From Pseudomonadota bacterium (GTDB taxonomy: Bacteria > Desulfobacterota > Binatia > Binatales > Binataceae): DNA of 64,000 nucleotides. The notes beneath the pieces were generated by a model that ran no database searches, was not told the DNA's origin, and saw nothing but the letters and a program-made list of their open reading frames with translations. Position numbers and translations under genes: made by a program. The stretch's first letter is position 1. Each line of letters begins with the position of its first letter. The DNA lies in assembly GCA_021324455.1 (NCBI GenBank), contig JAJPJA010000059.1, positions 1 to 64,000 of the forward strand. Reading direction: 5' to 3'. Of the stretch, positions 7,542-18,653 are shown piece after piece.

Positions 7542-8741
7542 ATGATTCGAGTCCTGATAATAGCCTATTCAAATTATGTTCGCGACGGGCGCGTCAAGCG
7601 GCACGCCGAGGCGCTGGCGCAGCGCGGCGATCAGGTCGATGTTATCTGCCTGGACGATCCGCAGCTGTGCTCCGCCAACGGCGTACATACGATCGGCATC
7701 GAAATGCCGCGCTATCACGGTCCGAGCCGTCTTGCTTACGTCCGCAGCTATCTGCGCTTCTTTGCACGCGCGGCGGCAATGGCGGTGCGCCTGAGCCGGA
7801 CGCGCCCGTATGACGCCGCGATCGTCTGCTCGATTCCGGACGCCGTGGTGCTTTGCGCGGCGCCGCTCAGGCTTTTCGGCACCCGCATCGTCCTCGACGT
7901 GCATGACACCATGCCCGAACTGTATCGCGACAAATTCGGCGGCCGCAGAGGCTTGCTCGGTGCAAAGCTGCTGCGGCTGGAGGAGCGCGCCAGCGCCTGG
8001 CTGGCGGATCGGGTGATCGCGGTTCACGACCTGCATCGCGCGCGGCTGGAAGACGCCGGTATTCCGCCGGCCAAGATCAGGGTGGTATTGAACTCGCCCG
8101 ACCCCAGAATCTTCGGGGCTCAATCTTGCGGCCGTCATGACGGCGGCGACTTCGTCGTGCTTTGCCACGGAACCATAACCCATCGGCTGGGGTTGGACGT
8201 CGCGTTCAAGGCGCTTGCGCTGCTGGACCGCGGCAGGAAAGTTCGGCTTAACGTGATCGGGCGGGGCGATTATTTGAATGAGGCCAAAAACCTGGCGGCT
8301 GCGATGAACCTGAAGGAGCGGGTCAGTTTTCTGCCCGCGGTACCAATCGAACAGCTGCCCGCGATGCTGACTCAGGCCGACGCGGGCCTGGTGCCCAACC
8401 GGCCCAGCGCCGCCACGCATCTGATGCTGCCGGTCAAGATGATGGAGTATGCCGCATCAGGCATCCCGATAATCGCCGCGAGGCTGCGCACGGTGGAACA
8501 CTACTTCGGAGACGGCGCCGTGCGCCTGTTCGAGGCCGGCAATCCGGCGGCGCTGGCCGAGGCAATCGACGAACTGGCGGAAAATCCCGCGCGCCGCGCG
8601 CAACTGGCGCAAAGCGCGGCCCGGGTTGCGGAGGCGCTCAGTTGGAAGCATCAGAGTCAATGCTATTTCGAGGCTATCGATTCGCTGCTCAGGCCGAAGA
8701 CTGCGGCATTAGCCAATCCGGCCGCAGACGCTGAAATGTAG
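7542..8741 (+). CDS. Glycosyltransferase family 4
   Basis: 399 residues with the GT-B two-Rossmann layout. The N-terminus VLIIAYSNYVRDGRVKRHAE is the typical GT4 opening, and a donor-binding C-terminal half contains VLCHGTITHRLGLD, LNVIGRGDY, LPAMLTQADAGLVP and LPVKMMEYAASGIPII (the family's E-x7-E region). GT4 enzymes transfer nucleotide sugars with retention. I placed the start at the ATG 7542-7544; an open in-frame extension back to 7173 only overlaps the preceding gene's 3' end. It probably forms a two-gene unit with the FemAB-like gene. Donor and acceptor sugars cannot be told from sequence. Confidence 0.85.
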   Translation: MIRVLIIAYSNYVRDGRVKRHAEALAQRGDQVDVICLDDPQLCSANGVHTIGIEMPRYHGPSRLAYVRSYLRFFARAAAMAVRLSRTRPYDAAIVCSIPDAVVLCAAPLRLFGTRIVLDVHDTMPELYRDKFGGRRGLLGAKLLRLEERASAWLADRVIAVHDLHRARLEDAGIPPAKIRVVLNSPDPRIFGAQSCGRHDGGDFVVLCHGTITHRLGLDVAFKALALLDRGRKVRLNVIGRGDYLNEAKNLAAAMNLKERVSFLPAVPIEQLPAMLTQADAGLVPNRPSAATHLMLPVKMMEYAASGIPIIAARLRTVEHYFGDGAVRLFEAGNPAALAEAIDELAENPARRAQLAQSAARVAEALSWKHQSQCYFEAIDSLLRPKTAALANPAADAEM

Positions 8742-8761
8742 TTAGCGGCTGCAGTTTCCTT

Positions 8762-9601
8762 TCAAATGCGCGCGGTTTTTTCCGCCGCGACGATATACTG
8801 TACCCCTGCCAGGCGCAGCATCGGGATACCCCGATCGGCGAAGGTTTGAAGCATACGATGCAGCCGCAGGCCCGCGGTGCGCGGCAGCAGTTCGCGCCGG
8901 AACAGGCTCAGCGGGCCGAATCCGAGCGTCGTCTCTTCCAGTTTGCGCAGGCCGTTGGAATTGAGCAGCGCCTGGCATTCCCTGATCGACATCAACGAGA
9001 CGCGCGGATTGCGATCGGCATGGCGGGCCGCCCTGCGTATCAATTCCTTGGCCGGTTTGAGCAGCGGATTAGTCAGCGGATCGACGAACCAGCACAGCCC
9101 CCAGCGATTGTCGGTGCTGAAGATAAGCCGCCCGCCGGGCTTGAGCACGCGGCTCATCTCCGCGACCGCCTTATCGGCCGATGGCAGCCAGGGCAGGACG
9201 CCGGCAGCGATTACCAGGTCGAAGACGGCGTCGGCAAAGGCTAATTGCTGAATGTCCGCGCGCGTACAGCGGACGCGGGACCGCACTCCGGCCGCGGCCG
9301 CGGTCTTGCGCGTCAATTCCACCATCTCCAGGACCGCATCGACGGCGTGAACCGTGTGATTGCGCCGTGCCAGCGCGACCGCGGCCAACCCGGCGCCGCA
9401 TCCGGCGTCGAGCACCAGGCCCGCGGACGGTTGAAGGTATTTCTCCGCGAGGCCGAGGACGACCTGCAGACGCTGCTGATGAATGAGGTCGAGAACACCG
9501 CTGCCGCTATAGATAGTCTCCCAGTAAGAAGCTTCTTTGCCGAAGTAGGAATCGAGCAGTTTCTGCGAATTGGCGACGGTAACAACGTTTAGGGTACGCA
9601 T
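8762..9601 (-). CDS. Class I SAM-dependent methyltransferase
   Basis: 279 residues of the UbiE/ubiquinone-type methyltransferase fold. Motif I VLDAGCGAGLAAVAL sits at about 63-77, an acidic HAVDAVLEM follows, then ADIQQLAFADAVFDLVIAAGVL (motif II/post-I region), and MSRVLKPGGRLIFSTDNR marks the typical motif III. The C-terminal third (RECQALLNSNGLRKLEETTLGFGP) is the usual substrate-side extension, and the substrate is unknown. It converges on the glycosyltransferase gene with a 20-bp gap, so it may belong to the same biosynthetic neighbourhood. Its upstream region carries two adjacent inverted repeats. Confidence 0.82.
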   Translation of the reverse strand: MRTLNVVTVANSQKLLDSYFGKEASYWETIYSGSGVLDLIHQQRLQVVLGLAEKYLQPSAGLVLDAGCGAGLAAVALARRNHTVHAVDAVLEMVELTRKTAAAAGVRSRVRCTRADIQQLAFADAVFDLVIAAGVLPWLPSADKAVAEMSRVLKPGGRLIFSTDNRWGLCWFVDPLTNPLLKPAKELIRRAARHADRNPRVSLMSIRECQALLNSNGLRKLEETTLGFGPLSLFRRELLPRTAGLRLHRMLQTFADRGIPMLRLAGVQYIVAAEKTARI

Positions 9602-9950
9602 CCTTGGCAGCTTGTGCGAGCATACCGGCGAAAGCTGACCGGCGGGTCATAAGGCCAGATACCCTTTGTCCGGCGTATTTTGCCGGATAAGGCGCGAGCG
9701 GATGGACTATGGCGTCCATCTAGTGAGTAAATTCTACACGAGGGTTACATATTAACCTCGCCAAGGCACACAAACCTCGATATATGCCTGGAAACGGAAA
9801 AAATCTCGCTCTGGTAAGCAACCTGAATGCCACAGATGGACGCTGCGTTCGGCGGCCGCATCCCGTGATTTCTGCCAACCGCGGACGAGTCGATACCGGC
9901 CCGCGCTCACCTGAAGCGGCGGCAGCTCGAACTATTATCCGGCCGAACCC
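9602..9950. other. Intergenic region with two inverted repeats, no gene seen
   Basis: 349 bp between the methyltransferase start and the amidohydrolase stop (both minus strand). It has no ORF with a plausible start and protein-like content. It holds the two inverted repeats described separately and an AT-rich stretch (9721-9760) that may contain the methyltransferase promoter. Confidence 0.5.
9666..9720. promoter_or_regulatory. Two adjacent inverted repeats upstream of the methyltransferase
   Basis: The first, 9666-9690, is TTGTCCGGC-(7)-GCCGGATAA: a 9-bp stem with one G-T type mismatch. The second, 9701-9720, is GATGGAC-(6)-GTCCATC, a perfect 7-bp stem. Both lie 65-120 bp upstream of the methyltransferase ATG at 9601. 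They could be an operator pair or hairpins in the 5' leader. Confidence 0.4.
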
Positions 9951-11660
<1,710 letters not shown>

Positions 11661-12017
11661 CGGTCAAACCTCCCGGAGAGCCGGAGCGCTTGGCTACTGA
11701 TTAGCACATTTTGGGGGAAATTCTGAATCGAAAGGCGAGCGGATCGCAGCGGATTCGCCGCGCAAGTTTCGCGGCCTTATTGATGCATTCGTATACCCAT
11801 AGGCGCTATTATATTGGAGCGACCTCCCCATAAAGGGCCCTCATCAATGGAGTTGGATGAGATTGGCAGCGGCCTTGTTCCTGTCGCGCGCGATTACGGC
11901 ACTCGCGATCGACCCGGCGGAGAAGCAGTCACATCGCCTCCAACCGCCCGCCGCCGCGGACCGAATGCTCCCGATATTAAACGCAGAACCGGCCTCTCCC
12001 CGGCCAGGATCAGGATC

Positions 12018-12722
12018 ATGAAAATAGTCGCGCGCGGCGCCGAGCCCGGTCGTCCGCGCGGACTGATTCGCGCCTGGGTCGCCTGGGAGCGTATGGCCCA
12101 TCGGCTGTGGCCGACCATCGATATCCCCAACGCACCGTATGGTTTGTTGCGGATGCGCCTGAAATCGTACCAGGGCGAACCGCTCGTGTTGCCGGGAGCG
12201 ATCAGAATCTCGCGGCACGCTCTGATTGGGGAATTGCACTGCGACAACGAGAAGTTCCTCAATCTGGTTGTCAGGCATCGGATAAATCCTTACCGCGCCT
12301 GCCGCGAGGACCTGCGCAGTCTGGCGGCCTGGGTTCAGAATGACGGTTCGGGCGCGCGGGTCGAAGCGTTTTTCGGACGCACGATGCTGGCGGTGGGCGG
12401 AAAACGTCTGGGCTTTACCGTGCGCGAATTGCCGGCGAATCCGTTGCTGCGCCTGGAGCGGTTCTTCATGGTCGGACTTTTGCTCTTGTACACCGAGAGG
12501 GGATTCGATCGTCTCACGCGCGGCACCACGGTGCTGTCGTATCCGAGGGAAGTCTGGATCTCGCGGACGCGGCTGGTGGCGCTGTACGGAGCGCGCAGCC
12601 AATCGCAAGCCGCCGCAGCCGATGCCCGCATCGGCAGCGCAGGCGCCGCGCCGCATCGGTATCCGGCAGCGGTTCGCAGGCGCGGACAGCCTGAAGGCTC
12701 ACCCTATTGCGGCGCCGAGTGA
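12018..12722 (+). CDS. YkoP-like domain protein
   Basis: 234 residues from the ATG at 12018 (AGGA 8 bases upstream). The frame is open further to ATG 11847 and TTG 11814, but those residues look less protein-like. The core, about residues 15-160, has the pattern of the YkoP-like domain: an N-terminal WVAWERMAHRLWP helix, IRISRHALIGELHCDNEKFL, then a helix rich in Arg and a hydrophobic LLRLERFFMVGLLLLYTERGFDRL. Bacillus YkoP is encoded near polysaccharide deacetylases; its biochemical role is not known to me. The C-terminal 40 residues are Ala/Arg rich. Its last 19 bp overlap the convergent membrane-protein gene. Confidence 0.55.
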   Translation: MKIVARGAEPGRPRGLIRAWVAWERMAHRLWPTIDIPNAPYGLLRMRLKSYQGEPLVLPGAIRISRHALIGELHCDNEKFLNLVVRHRINPYRACREDLRSLAAWVQNDGSGARVEAFFGRTMLAVGGKRLGFTVRELPANPLLRLERFFMVGLLLLYTERGFDRLTRGTTVLSYPREVWISRTRLVALYGARSQSQAAAADARIGSAGAAPHRYPAAVRRRGQPEGSPYCGAE

Positions 12723-14614
12723 AGAATCCAGGGAAACGCATTTCCGGCCGGGCGGCCGCACAAAGTATCGTTACTCAAGTCCAGCGCCTGAGCCAGCGAG
12801 TCATCCATCGCGGCGATCAGTTTAGGGTCAAGCGGTGAAGCTGTGTGGGCAATCGCCGCAAGGGCGATCAGGCTGCGCTTGAGCCCGGCCAGGCGAATTT
12901 CGCTGATATAATCGATGGCGAAACCGTCGCTGAGAAAGCCGGCGATAACGCCGAAACCCCGCGCGATTTTATACAACCGGCGCGCCTGCGCCGGATTGGC
13001 TGCGGCATAAACCAGCAAGGCGAGTTGGATGCGGCCGCTGCGCACGCGCTGCGCCCTCAGCGCGCGCTCGCGCCTTTGAATCGAGCGCGAAGTCAACAAC
13101 GAATCCAGATTGTCGAACCGAATTGTATTATTGATCGCGTTGCGGCCCAGCCACTCAGCCTCGCGGCGAAGTACCGCGATGAGCATAAGGGCGGCCGCAT
13201 GCGGCGGCGCGGCGGGCGCGATCGTGATCAAGGTATTGGCGCCGGCGCTTCCATGCGCTTGAACCCAGCCGCGCGACTGCATTTGGAGCAGCACCGGATC
13301 GTCGGCCGGCAGCGGCACGATAAACGCCTTTTGCGCCGGCGCAATCTCGTCCGACCGGTCCTCGCGCGGGGCTACCTCGATCCAATGCCCCTTCTCGCAA
13401 CTGATCGGAGTGAATACCGCGATTGCGGGGCATAGCGCAGGTTCATAGTCGGCGATCAGGCGCGATTGCAGACCGGATTGCGCGATTTCAGCGCCCAATG
13501 CCTGCGCCTGCGTCCAGTCGATGGCGCGCGGATAGCGCAGCCCCAGGTCCCAGCTGAGCTCCGGAGCCAGCGCGGGAATACCCAGGGGAAACACGGTCGC
13601 GGCGCCGGCCACGGCGCCGAACAGGAGCGCACGGCGGCGGCCGATGCGCGTCAGCGCGCGCTCCAGCATCACTCCCGCCGCGACGCTCAGCGCGAGTCCC
13701 GACTGCAGGATCAGTCTGCATGGGTCATGCATCAGCCAGACCAGCGGGCCCAGCATCCATGCCACAAAAAAGGCGTTTTGCCGCGGCCGCCGCAATATCA
13801 TCGCGCTTGCGGCTATTCCCGCCAGATCCAGCATCGGATCGAACAGCAGCGCCGCATGTTCCTGGTCGCCGCCGAACCATCCCAGGTAGCGGGCGAGATG
13901 TATCGCGTAGGGCGCCGTCAGCACCGCCGTAATCAATCCCGCCCTGAACAGTTCGGTCCATCTGCGGGTCAGCACGGCGGCGATCAGAAGCACCGCCGGC
14001 GCCATCGCAAAGCCCGCGACGTGCATGTAGATCGCGGCTGAGGCGGCAATCGCGGCGCAAGCGGTCCGGCCGCGCAGGAAAAACCAGGCCGCCCAGCCGC
14101 TTAGAATGAACAGCCAGCCCGAGGGGATTCCCAGCGCGAAGGATGAACTTGAAAAGGCGGCGCCGCTCAGCAGCGCTATGGCGAACACAGCCGCCCATTG
14201 GCCGCCCAACTGGAGCGCGAAAAATCCGGCCGTCGCGATCGCCGCCATCCATTGCGCGACCGCAGCGACGGCATTGGCCAGCAGATAATCGCGGCCGGTG
14301 CCGCCGATCATCCGCCCGAGCCAACCGACCATGGCCTGGAACAGCGGACCCTGGAGGTTGGGACGGCCGGCGGGGCCGAAATTAATCGTGTCCCACGGCA
14401 CCAGCCAATGCTCGCCCCACTGGCGCGCAATCGAAATGTGGTAGGCCGAATCGATGGTGACGCGGTAATCGAAGATCGAAGCGGCGATTAGCGCGAAATG
14501 GAGCAGAAAAATCGCCCCGGCCGCGATTGCCGCGGCGTGCGAAAACCCATGCTCGCGCGCGGCCGCGAGGTTCGGTTCGCCGCTGTTCCATCGCAGGCGG
14601 CCGGCGGGCTGCAT
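12704..14614 (-). CDS. Polytopic membrane protein, GT-C (GT39/ArnT-like) glycosyltransferase candidate
   Basis: 636 residues. After a ~25-residue cytoplasmic start there are roughly ten hydrophobic segments up to about residue 350 (for example AAIAAGAIFLLHFALIAASI and LFGAVAGAATVFPLGIPALA). A soluble C-terminal region of ~290 residues follows. The first extracytoplasmic loop, with an acidic DYRVTIDSAYHISIARQ, resembles the GT-C family, which uses lipid-linked sugars. I see no decisive catalytic motif, so the call is tentative. Its ATG is 9 bp downstream of the stop of the exported protein at 14624-15592, so the two are probably cotranscribed. The last 19 bp overlap the convergent YkoP-like gene. 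Confidence 0.5.
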   Translation of the reverse strand: MQPAGRLRWNSGEPNLAAAREHGFSHAAAIAAGAIFLLHFALIAASIFDYRVTIDSAYHISIARQWGEHWLVPWDTINFGPAGRPNLQGPLFQAMVGWLGRMIGGTGRDYLLANAVAAVAQWMAAIATAGFFALQLGGQWAAVFAIALLSGAAFSSSSFALGIPSGWLFILSGWAAWFFLRGRTACAAIAASAAIYMHVAGFAMAPAVLLIAAVLTRRWTELFRAGLITAVLTAPYAIHLARYLGWFGGDQEHAALLFDPMLDLAGIAASAMILRRPRQNAFFVAWMLGPLVWLMHDPCRLILQSGLALSVAAGVMLERALTRIGRRRALLFGAVAGAATVFPLGIPALAPELSWDLGLRYPRAIDWTQAQALGAEIAQSGLQSRLIADYEPALCPAIAVFTPISCEKGHWIEVAPREDRSDEIAPAQKAFIVPLPADDPVLLQMQSRGWVQAHGSAGANTLITIAPAAPPHAAALMLIAVLRREAEWLGRNAINNTIRFDNLDSLLTSRSIQRRERALRAQRVRSGRIQLALLVYAAANPAQARRLYKIARGFGVIAGFLSDGFAIDYISEIRLAGLKRSLIALAAIAHTASPLDPKLIAAMDDSLAQALDLSNDTLCGRPAGNAFPWILHSAPQ

Positions 14615-14623
14615 CCGAACCGT

Positions 14624-15592
14624 TCAGCGCACCGCGCGCCGCGCCGCCGCCATCCGCGTGCCCCGGATGGCCGACGCCCGCGGCCCCGAGCCCTCAACGT
14701 AATAGCGCACCAGTTCCGTGGTGGCTTCGGGACCGCCCACCAGCGGCGACCCCTGCTGCTGTTTTTTGAGAAACCGGTAGGGCGGATCGCACTGGAAATA
14801 ATATGTCGTGGCCGTGATAAAGGCACTCACCAGACGCAGCAGCATGTGCGGCCAGTTGGGCAGCAGCCTGCCGACGTCGGCCTGCGAGTTTATCTGGCAC
14901 GCCGAAAATTCGCCGGCCGGAACTTTCAGCCGCACAGTTTTTTCCACGCTCACCTTCTGGTTGACGTACCCATAGGGCGTGATCTGCTGGTTGAGCGTGC
15001 CTTGAGCACCCGCATGCAGCGAGTCGAGCGCGCGCGGCAAGGCGCTGGCGGGCAGCGCCGAGGGATAAAGATCGGACGGAAAGTCGGCGGCGCCGGTGAT
15101 CTTCAGCGCCCGGTCGTTGCGCCAGAACTGACTTTGCAGCCGCCGTCCGCCATGACTGAACATGGTGCGCCCGAACAGCGCGCATCCGCGCCCCTTGCCC
15201 GCCAGCAGCCAGAACGAAACCTGGTATTGGCGGCTGGGAAAATCGGTTAGTTCGATCCACAAGCGGTCGCCGTCCAGCGGCTCGCTCCAGGATTTGGTGT
15301 GGGACATGACCTCGCCGGCGGTGGAAGTTTCAACCGTCTCGTAAACCTCGGTTCCGCGCGGCGGGATTGCGCGCGTCGATGCGCGCGGCTGGCCCATCAG
15401 GCCGCGCTGCGACAGCAGGCGTTCGGCGGCGTCGGTGTTAGGCGGATTATCGGCCTGCACAAGCGGCGGAAAATGGGTCGCTTCGAGTGCGCCCCGAGCA
15501 GTCACCGCAACCGACGCCAGCAGCGCGGAAATCGCCAGCCCCAACAGGAGTGTTAGCGGACGGATCAATTTGCGACGCCTGAACTTGTGCAT
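14624..15592 (-). CDS. Exported protein of unknown function
   Basis: 322 residues with an N-terminal signal or anchor: basic MHKFRRRKLIRP then LTLLLGLAISALLASVAVTA. The mature part is predominantly beta (GTEVYETVETSTAGEVMSHTKSW, LWIELTDFPSRQYQVSFWLL, VEKTVRLKVPAGEFSACQI). The phrase VKVPAGEF.AC followed by a cysteine resembles DUF3108-like outer periplasmic proteins, but I am not sure. It is followed 9 bp downstream by the polytopic membrane protein, suggesting a two-gene envelope unit. No catalytic motif is visible. Confidence 0.7.
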   Translation of the reverse strand: MHKFRRRKLIRPLTLLLGLAISALLASVAVTARGALEATHFPPLVQADNPPNTDAAERLLSQRGLMGQPRASTRAIPPRGTEVYETVETSTAGEVMSHTKSWSEPLDGDRLWIELTDFPSRQYQVSFWLLAGKGRGCALFGRTMFSHGGRRLQSQFWRNDRALKITGAADFPSDLYPSALPASALPRALDSLHAGAQGTLNQQITPYGYVNQKVSVEKTVRLKVPAGEFSACQINSQADVGRLLPNWPHMLLRLVSAFITATTYYFQCDPPYRFLKKQQQGSPLVGGPEATTELVRYYVEGSGPRASAIRGTRMAAARRAVR

Positions 15593-15793
15593 TGTGCTCG
15601 CCGGGCACGCCGTCGGCCGCGTTTGGTGCGGCGCCCGCTTGCTGACCAGGCGGACCGATGGCGACCCGGGATTTCACCGTGAGCTGATCCGGCGGTCCGA
15701 TGCGCCTTCAGGATAAGAATGCCGCATCGAGCGGATTCAGTCGATTATTCTGGCTGCTTCAAAAGCGGGCAGGGGCGACGGCCGCCCAACCGG

Positions 15794-17011
15794 CTATCGT
15801 TCGCGATACAGAACGCCTTTGGCTTCCAGCGCGCCGATCTGCTCAGGCGTGCGGGATAAACGGGTCGCCAGGATTTCGGCGTTGTGCTGTCCCAGGAAGG
15901 GTGCGGGCAAATCTTCGCTTGCCGGCGTTTCAGAGAACTTGATCGGAAACCCCGGAACTTTGAATTCGCCCAACACCGGGTCGCTGATCGTGCGCACCGT
16001 GCCGCGCTCGAGCAGATGCGGATTATTCATCGCCTCTTCGACCGATAGAATCGGCCCGGCCGGAATATGATGCCGCTCCAGAATCCGCAGCGCTTCCTCG
16101 TCGCTGGGCAGCGTTTGCAGCCATTGTTCGATCGCTTCGGTCAGGACCGCGCCGTTGGCGACGCGTTTGTCGTTATCGGCAAAACGCGGATCCGAGAGCA
16201 GATCCGGACGGCCCATCGCCTGGCACAGCGCTTCGAAATGATGCGGCGGGGCGGCGCAGAACATCACGTAGCCGGTTTTGGCCTTGAACATTCCGGTGGC
16301 GGAATGGAGCGGGGCAAAGCGTCCGGTGCGCTGGGTCTTGAGCGCGCCGCGGCTGGCGCTGAAGGCCTCGATCGCGGTTTCATGGAAGTTGAAATAGGTG
16401 TCGATGAGGGTGGTTTCCAGATGCTGGCCGACGCCGCTATGCTCCCGATGCAGCAGGGCGTAGCCGATCGCGGCCAGGGCGTAGATTCCGGCGCCGACAT
16501 CGCCGAATGCCGACTGCAGCATCGGCGGCGGCCGGTCCGGGTCGCCGATTCGCGACAGCACCCCGGAGTAGGCGGCGCCGATCGTATCGAATCCCGATTT
16601 GGATGCCAGCGCGCCCTTCTGGCCGAAGCTGGAAATCGAGCACATGATGATCTTCGGATTGATTTCGCGCACGGCAGCGTAGCCGAGCCCGAGCCGATCC
16701 ATCACGCCGGGAGTGAAATTCTCGATCAGCACGTCGGCGGTCCGAATCAGGTCCTTGACCAGCGCCAATCCCTCGGGGGTTTTGAGCGCGACGCACAAGC
16801 TTTTCTTGCCGCGGTTGAACTGCACGAAGCATCCGCTGCGGCCGTCTTTAAAATAGGGAAAGGCGCGGGTCAGATCGCCGCGCGGCGCGATTTCGATCTT
16901 GATTACATCGGCCCCCATCTCGGCCATCATCAGGGTGGCGGCGGGTCCCGCCACCGCCTGCGTGAAATCCAAAACGGTGTAGCCGCTTAATATCGGGGTT
17001 GCGGACACGGA
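15794..17011 (-). CDS. CaiB/BaiF family CoA transferase (class III)
   Basis: About 405 residues, standard for family III CoA transferases, which move CoA between carboxylic acids through an aspartyl-CoA anhydride. The N-terminal LDFTQAVAGPAATLMMAEMG, VIKIEIAPRGD and NRGKKSLCVALKTPEG blocks and VLIENFTPGVMDRLGL are signatures. The expected catalytic aspartate is Asp170 in FGDVGAGIYA. I chose the GTG at 17009-17011, preceded by GGAGGGAG at 8 bases; the longer ATG at 17071 would add 20 residues lacking family character. Flanks are a di-haem cytochrome gene upstream on the same strand and a non-coding gap downstream. The acid substrate is unknown. Confidence 0.88.
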   Translation of the reverse strand, partial: SVSATPILSGYTVLDFTQAVAGPAATLMMAEMGADVIKIEIAPRGDLTRAFPYFKDGRSGCFVQFNRGKKSLCVALKTPEGLALVKDLIRTADVLIENFTPGVMDRLGLGYAAVREINPKIIMCSISSFGQKGALASKSGFDTIGAAYSGVLSRIGDPDRPPPMLQSAFGDVGAGIYALAAIGYALLHREHSGVGQHLETTLIDTYFNFHETAIEAFSASRGALKTQRTGRFAPLHSATGMFKAKTGYVMFCAAPPHHFEALCQAMGRPDLLSDPRFADNDKRVANGAVLTEAIEQWLQTLPSDEEALRILERHHIPAGPILSVEEAMNNPHLLERGTVRTISDPVLGEFKVPGFPIKFSETPASEDLPAPFLGQHNAEILATRLSRTPEQIGALEAKGVLYRER

Positions 17012-17123
17012 CTGGTCTCCCTCCGGCGCCTGGTGTTTCGCGCTTATATCATGGAATCGGCAGGAATCCATCGCGGCTGCCGCAACCCCGTGCGCTTCTT
17101 GCGTCGAGTTCGTCAGCCGGAAA

Positions 17124-18653
17124 TCACAGGGTGTTCAGAAACGCGGCCAAATCGGCTTTCTCCTGATCGCTCAACCCGATCGAGAACCGCTGATTATAGA
17201 AATTCACCACGTCTTCCAGGCTGGCGGCGGTACCGTTGTGGAAGTAGGGCGATCGCGCCGCCAGACCGCGCAGGATGGGGCCCTTGAACTTGCCGACATC
17301 CGCGCATTTGCCGGTAATCAGGGCGCGGCCGAGATCGGTCACGGTGAAGCTCTGGCCATTGAGCGGACCGGCGGTGCAATGCACGTTGAAAACCGGCAAG
17401 CCGGAGGCGTCCAGTCCGGCCGGGTCGGGATCCGCCACGCCGATATTGAGCGCCAGCTTCAGCGAATGATTGCCGACGTTCGGCGAATCGTGGCAGGTGG
17501 TGCAAAATCCGTTGACCGGGTTGGGGCCGGCGGGGTCGGCCGCGGTGAGATTCAAACCGTTGACGCCGGTGATAGTGAACTGCCTGGTATTGAAGATCGC
17601 TTCGCCGCGCGCAATCGATCCCCGCGCCTGCGCCTTGCCGCTGGATCCGGCCAGATTCTGCCAGGCATCGTACAGCCCGAACACCACGTTGTTGAAGCCG
17701 GCGCTGAGCGAATCGTTGATGCCAATGAAGAAGTTCTGCCGGGACAGGAATTCGGGCCCGCCATTGCCGCCCTCGCGGTCGAGATGCCCGGCCCACTTGT
17801 CATCCACCTGCGCATCGTAGATTCCCGATTCGAACTTCACGATTTGCGCAACCTGCTGCGGCGTGGGGGCCGTGGGCGCCTGGGCATGGCCCATGGTGGC
17901 GTCGATGGCCTGATTCGCGAGGCTGGGCTCGCGTCCGTCCCACATGATAGCCAGCGGCGCGCAGCCAGGGTCGTTTTCGGGACATTGGGTGAGAAAGCGC
18001 AGATTGGCCGAGGGAAGCGGCCGCCGATAGACCGAAACCATCGCCGGGTCCGACGACAGATCGGTGCAGCCGTACGGGTCCGTCACCGATGCGATCTCGA
18101 AATCCCGCGGCGCCGGCGGACTGGATCCGAGCTGAGTGTCGGGTAAAGGCAGAAAAATACGGATCAGTCCTTTGGACAGCAACAGGCTGTAGGCCGTCCG
18201 CCGGGCCTCCAGGGTGCTGACGTCGTCGGAGTCGCAGGTCGCGCCGTCCACCAGGCGGAAAATGGGATCGGTGCCGCCGCTTTGTTCGAAGCGCTGCTGG
18301 ATGGAGGCCGTGCTGACGCCCCATGCGCTGCGCGGCTCATGGCAGGTGACGCAGGCGCGGCCGTTGGTGCCAATACTCTGGAAAAAAAGATTACTGGCTG
18401 TATGGGTGGGGCCGCCGGGATTGTAGGTTTCGACCGCGCCCTCGCGGTCCGGATTCCTGAGGTGAGCGGGAATTACCGGCGGGAAAATTCCGGTGGGTCC
18501 GCCCGAAGGCCCGCGATCATGAGTCCTGAGCGCGGTTTGGCGGACGATAGCCGCCCAGCGCGGCACGTTTGCCGGCTGGTTTTGAGCCAAAGCTCCGGCC
18601 GCCGCCGAAGCGATTAAGATAACGGTCAAAAGCAACTTCGTACCAGACTTCAT
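17124..18653 (-). CDS. Exported di-haem cytochrome c (cytochrome c peroxidase / MauG-like)
   Basis: 509 residues with a signal peptide (KLLLTVILIASAAAGALAQ). It has two c-type haem motifs, CVTCH at 101-105 and CTTCH at 384-388, and the C-terminal FKGPILRGLAARSPYFHNG and SLEDVVNFYNQRF typical of bacterial di-haem peroxidases. The ~280 residues between the haems are longer than in short peroxidases and contain paired cysteines (about 140, 196, 224, 231). It acts in the periplasm, as a peroxidase or as an electron-transfer or oxidising protein of the MauG type. The ATG at 18651-18653 has GAGG about 10 bases upstream; a TTG two codons earlier is less likely. No cytochrome maturation gene is nearby. 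Confidence 0.85.
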   Translation of the reverse strand: MKSGTKLLLTVILIASAAAGALAQNQPANVPRWAAIVRQTALRTHDRGPSGGPTGIFPPVIPAHLRNPDREGAVETYNPGGPTHTASNLFFQSIGTNGRACVTCHEPRSAWGVSTASIQQRFEQSGGTDPIFRLVDGATCDSDDVSTLEARRTAYSLLLSKGLIRIFLPLPDTQLGSSPPAPRDFEIASVTDPYGCTDLSSDPAMVSVYRRPLPSANLRFLTQCPENDPGCAPLAIMWDGREPSLANQAIDATMGHAQAPTAPTPQQVAQIVKFESGIYDAQVDDKWAGHLDREGGNGGPEFLSRQNFFIGINDSLSAGFNNVVFGLYDAWQNLAGSSGKAQARGSIARGEAIFNTRQFTITGVNGLNLTAADPAGPNPVNGFCTTCHDSPNVGNHSLKLALNIGVADPDPAGLDASGLPVFNVHCTAGPLNGQSFTVTDLGRALITGKCADVGKFKGPILRGLAARSPYFHNGTAASLEDVVNFYNQRFSIGLSDQEKADLAAFLNTL

